From NCBI GenBank assembly GCA_947452355.1, contig CANGCU010000058.1:1-7030 (forward strand): 7,030 nt of DNA. The letters run 5' to 3'. Positions 5,663-7,030 of this stretch are shown here, in pieces. The position numbers and the translations under genes are program-made. The notes beneath the pieces are model-generated. The model was not told the DNA's origin. It saw nothing but the letters and a program-made list of their open reading frames with translations, and did not search any database. Position 1 is the first letter of the stretch, and the number at the start of each line of letters is the position of its first letter. Origin of the DNA: Microbacteriaceae bacterium. Lineage in GTDB: Bacteria > Actinomycetota > Actinomycetes > Actinomycetales > Microbacteriaceae.

Positions 5663-6475
5663 GTGACCAAGGAACTGTTAAAGACCGCGCTCGAGATTGC
5701 CCGCGAAGCAGCCGCGCTGGCCGCGCTTCGTCGACGAGGCACCATCACCGTCGCGGATCGAAAGAGTTCGTCGGTTGACGTCGTGACGGCGGTAGACCGT
5801 GAGGTCGAGACGCTCATCCGCGAGCGACTCTCGGAACGTCGACCCGGTGACGGGTTTTTCGGCGAAGAGGGTGGACGTGCTGATCGGACAACATTGCTCA
5901 CCTGGGTCGTCGATCCCATCGACGGCACCGTCAATTACCTCTATGGGATCCCCTCCTATGCGATTAGTATCGCGGTCGTCGAGGGGGACCCGACGCCGGG
6001 AAATTGGACCGCGTTGGCCGCGGTTGTCATCAATGTGGCGAGCGGCACCGAGTTCACCGCCGAAGCGGGCGGAGGTGCGTTTGCGGATGAGAGTCCAGTC
6101 ACGGTCAATCAACCCGATTCTCTGGCCGAGGCACTCATGGGAACGGGCTTCTCTTACTCGTCATCGATTCGCGCCCAACAGGCACAAGCCTTGGTCGGAG
6201 TGATTCCCCACATCCGCGACATTCGACGGATGGGGGCGGCCTCTCTCGATTTGGCGGCGCTCGCAGCCGGCCAGATCGACATCTACTTCGAACGCACTCT
6301 TCAGCCATGGGATCACGCCGCTGGGGTCCTCATCGCACGAGAGGCTGGCGCGGAAATTCGAGGATGGAACGGTGCGGCTCCCGATGACGATTGGCTACTT
6401 GCGGCACACCCGGCTCTTGTCGATGAGATCGAATCCGTGCTCGTCGATGCGGGCGCGCACTTCACCCTCGAATAG
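5663..6475 (+). CDS. Inositol monophosphatase family protein
   Basis: Mg2+-dependent phosphomonoesterase of the IMPase/FBPase/CysQ superfamily, probably acting on a sugar or inositol phosphate; the true substrate cannot be read. The protein has 270 residues from GTG 5663. Motifs: KSSSVDVVTAVD at 34-45, the metal ligands GEE at 67-69, WVVDPIDGTVNY at 81-92 (D84, D87, G88, T89), and the second metal/substrate motif PWDHAAGVLIAREAGA at 215-230. RRMGAASLDLAALAAG at 188-203 is the usual block before it. An in-frame GTG at 5645 would add six residues (VGHNGV). The later GTG is preferred because the protein then begins directly with its first helix and the -10-like CACAAT is well placed. It follows a strong tRNA terminator, so it has its own promoter. 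Histidinol-phosphatase or suhB-type function is possible. Confidence 0.9.
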   Translation: MTKELLKTALEIAREAAALAALRRRGTITVADRKSSSVDVVTAVDREVETLIRERLSERRPGDGFFGEEGGRADRTTLLTWVVDPIDGTVNYLYGIPSYAISIAVVEGDPTPGNWTALAAVVINVASGTEFTAEAGGGAFADESPVTVNQPDSLAEALMGTGFSYSSSIRAQQAQALVGVIPHIRDIRRMGAASLDLAALAAGQIDIYFERTLQPWDHAAGVLIAREAGAEIRGWNGAAPDDDWLLAAHPALVDEIESVLVDAGAHFTLE

Positions 6476-6480
6476 CAATC

Positions 6481-6490
6481 GCGACGTCGC
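6481..6490. repeat. Perfect 10-bp palindrome GCGACGTCGC
   Basis: It lies 5 bp upstream of the TACAAT promoter element in the 54-bp gap between the IMPase gene and the last gene, in the spacer between -35 and -10. That is a position where a repressor could act. Around seven perfect 10-bp palindromes are expected by chance in 7 kb, so only the location makes it notable. Confidence 0.25.
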
Positions 6491-6495
6491 TCATC

Positions 6496-6501
6496 TACAA
6501 T
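6496..6501 (+). promoter_or_regulatory. -10 element TACAAT of the last gene
   Basis: Matches the TATAAT consensus at five of six positions. Transcription would start near 6508, leaving a 5' leader of about 22 nt that contains the Shine-Dalgarno. The -35 region is weak (TAGCAA at 6473-6478 with a 17-nt spacer). Confidence 0.5.
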
Positions 6502-6520
6502 TGCCACGCACCACTTTTCT

Positions 6521-6525
6521 GGAGG
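6521..6525 (+). promoter_or_regulatory. Strong Shine-Dalgarno GGAGG before GTG 6530
   Basis: GGAGG followed by CCTC (4 nt) and GTG. It decides the start of the right-edge reading frame and contrasts with the Shine-Dalgarno-less starts of most other isolated genes here. Confidence 0.65.
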
Positions 6526-6529
6526 CCTC

Positions 6530-7030
6530 GTGACGTTTGATTTCGATTCATCGCCTGTTGGCGACGACGATTCATCGCGCCCAGACTCCTCTCAGCCGCC
6601 ACTTTCACGGCGCGACATGCGACTTCAAGCCGAGCAGGACAAGGTTGAAAAGATTGCCCGCGAACGTGAAGTTGAGCGAATTCGCGCAGCGGCGATCAAA
6701 CGAGCCAACGAGATTCGACTTCAGAAAGAAGAGGAACTGGCGCGTCAAGCCGAAACGGAACGATTCCAAGAGCAGATCAACAAGAGCCAGCCGCTTCCCA
6801 CCCTTCCGACTCAGGTCGACAGTTTTCCGCCCGTTCTCACCGCGGCGGTGAGCGAACCGGGGCAACCGGCCGCGACGAGTTATGCGGATCGCGGCCACAA
6901 GGGTGCCGAGCGCCGGCAGCGCGCCGAGCGGAAGGCGCGGGCGAAAGCTTCCGCACAAGCGGCTCGTTCGCCCCGCGGACCGAAGCAAGGGAACCGCGGA
7001 CAGCGAATCCGCAACGGATTCGGGCGTGCG
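6530..7030 (+). CDS. Unidentified charged protein, N-terminal 167 residues, runs off the window
   Basis: The frame is open from GTG 6530 to the last base with no stop (167 codons). Residues 3-24 are acidic and Ser/Pro-rich with three DSS units. Residues 25-85 start with LSRRDMRLQ and are dense in E, R, K, Q and A, probably one long helix or coiled coil. Residues 86-118 are Pro/Thr/Ala-rich linker. Residues 119-167 are strongly basic (RRQRAERKARAKA, then Gly/Arg-rich). There is no signal peptide or membrane segment in the visible part. I do not recognise it from motifs. In Actinobacteria, an L-[ST]-R-R-[DE]-x-R segment followed by charged low-complexity sequence often forms the cytoplasmic tail of a membrane-anchored cell-wall protein such as an M23 peptidase or LytR-type protein. 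That is a guess, because the domain that would settle it lies outside the window. The promoter and Shine-Dalgarno upstream support expression. Confidence 0.75.
   Translation, partial: MTFDFDSSPVGDDDSSRPDSSQPPLSRRDMRLQAEQDKVEKIAREREVERIRAAAIKRANEIRLQKEEELARQAETERFQEQINKSQPLPTLPTQVDSFPPVLTAAVSEPGQPAATSYADRGHKGAERRQRAERKARAKASAQAARSPRGPKQGNRGQRIRNGFGRA

Noticed and set aside
5310..5666. Open frames on both strands crossing tRNA-Tyr and its terminator
   Set aside because: They translate the tRNA and terminator and have no conserved content, so they are chance frames.
1..7030. Mobile elements, CRISPR array, toxin-antitoxin, phage defence or riboswitch
   Set aside because: No transposase, regularly spaced repeats, terminal inverted repeats, small paired ORFs or riboswitch-like leader was found; intergenic space is too short for most of these.

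Overview
The window looks like a housekeeping stretch of an actinobacterial chromosome. The best fit is Microbacteriaceae or a close relative, judged from protein style, a moderately high GC content (roughly 55-60% by eye), frequent GTG starts, and an actinobacterial-type gene order around menG. Packing is very tight. No stretch longer than about 300 bases lacks a gene, and I see no insertion sequence, phage gene, CRISPR array or plasmid function.

Left part (1-4899) is mostly menaquinone (vitamin K2) biosynthesis. It holds the 3' end of menD (+), a complete isochorismate synthase (menF type) on the opposite strand, then menG, a long-chain polyprenyl diphosphate synthase and an FprA-type ferredoxin/NADP reductase as a three-gene + strand operon. 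MenF converts chorismate to isochorismate and MenD uses it in the next step. The polyprenyl synthase makes the side chain, and MenG carries out the final ring methylation. FprA could supply or balance low-potential electrons; its role here is inferred only from position.

Middle part (4896-5611): a YajQ-family protein on the - strand, converging on fprA and sharing stop-codon bases with it. It is divergent from a tRNA-Tyr(GUA) gene with a long variable arm, followed by a clear hairpin-plus-T terminator.

Right part (5663-7030): an inositol-monophosphatase-family gene, then a 54-bp gap with a good promoter and Shine-Dalgarno site. After it comes a reading frame that stays open to the window end. 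It encodes a highly charged, helix-rich N-terminus of an unidentified protein.

Recurring architecture: several isolated genes (menF, menG, yajQ, the IMPase gene) have a -10-like hexamer 6-8 nt upstream of the start codon and no good Shine-Dalgarno, which suggests leaderless mRNAs. Both convergent pairs (menD/menF and fprA/yajQ) overlap by exactly 4 nt through their stop codons, with an inverted repeat just inside the opposing gene. I found no convincing undescribed system; the findings below are mostly regulatory and architectural.
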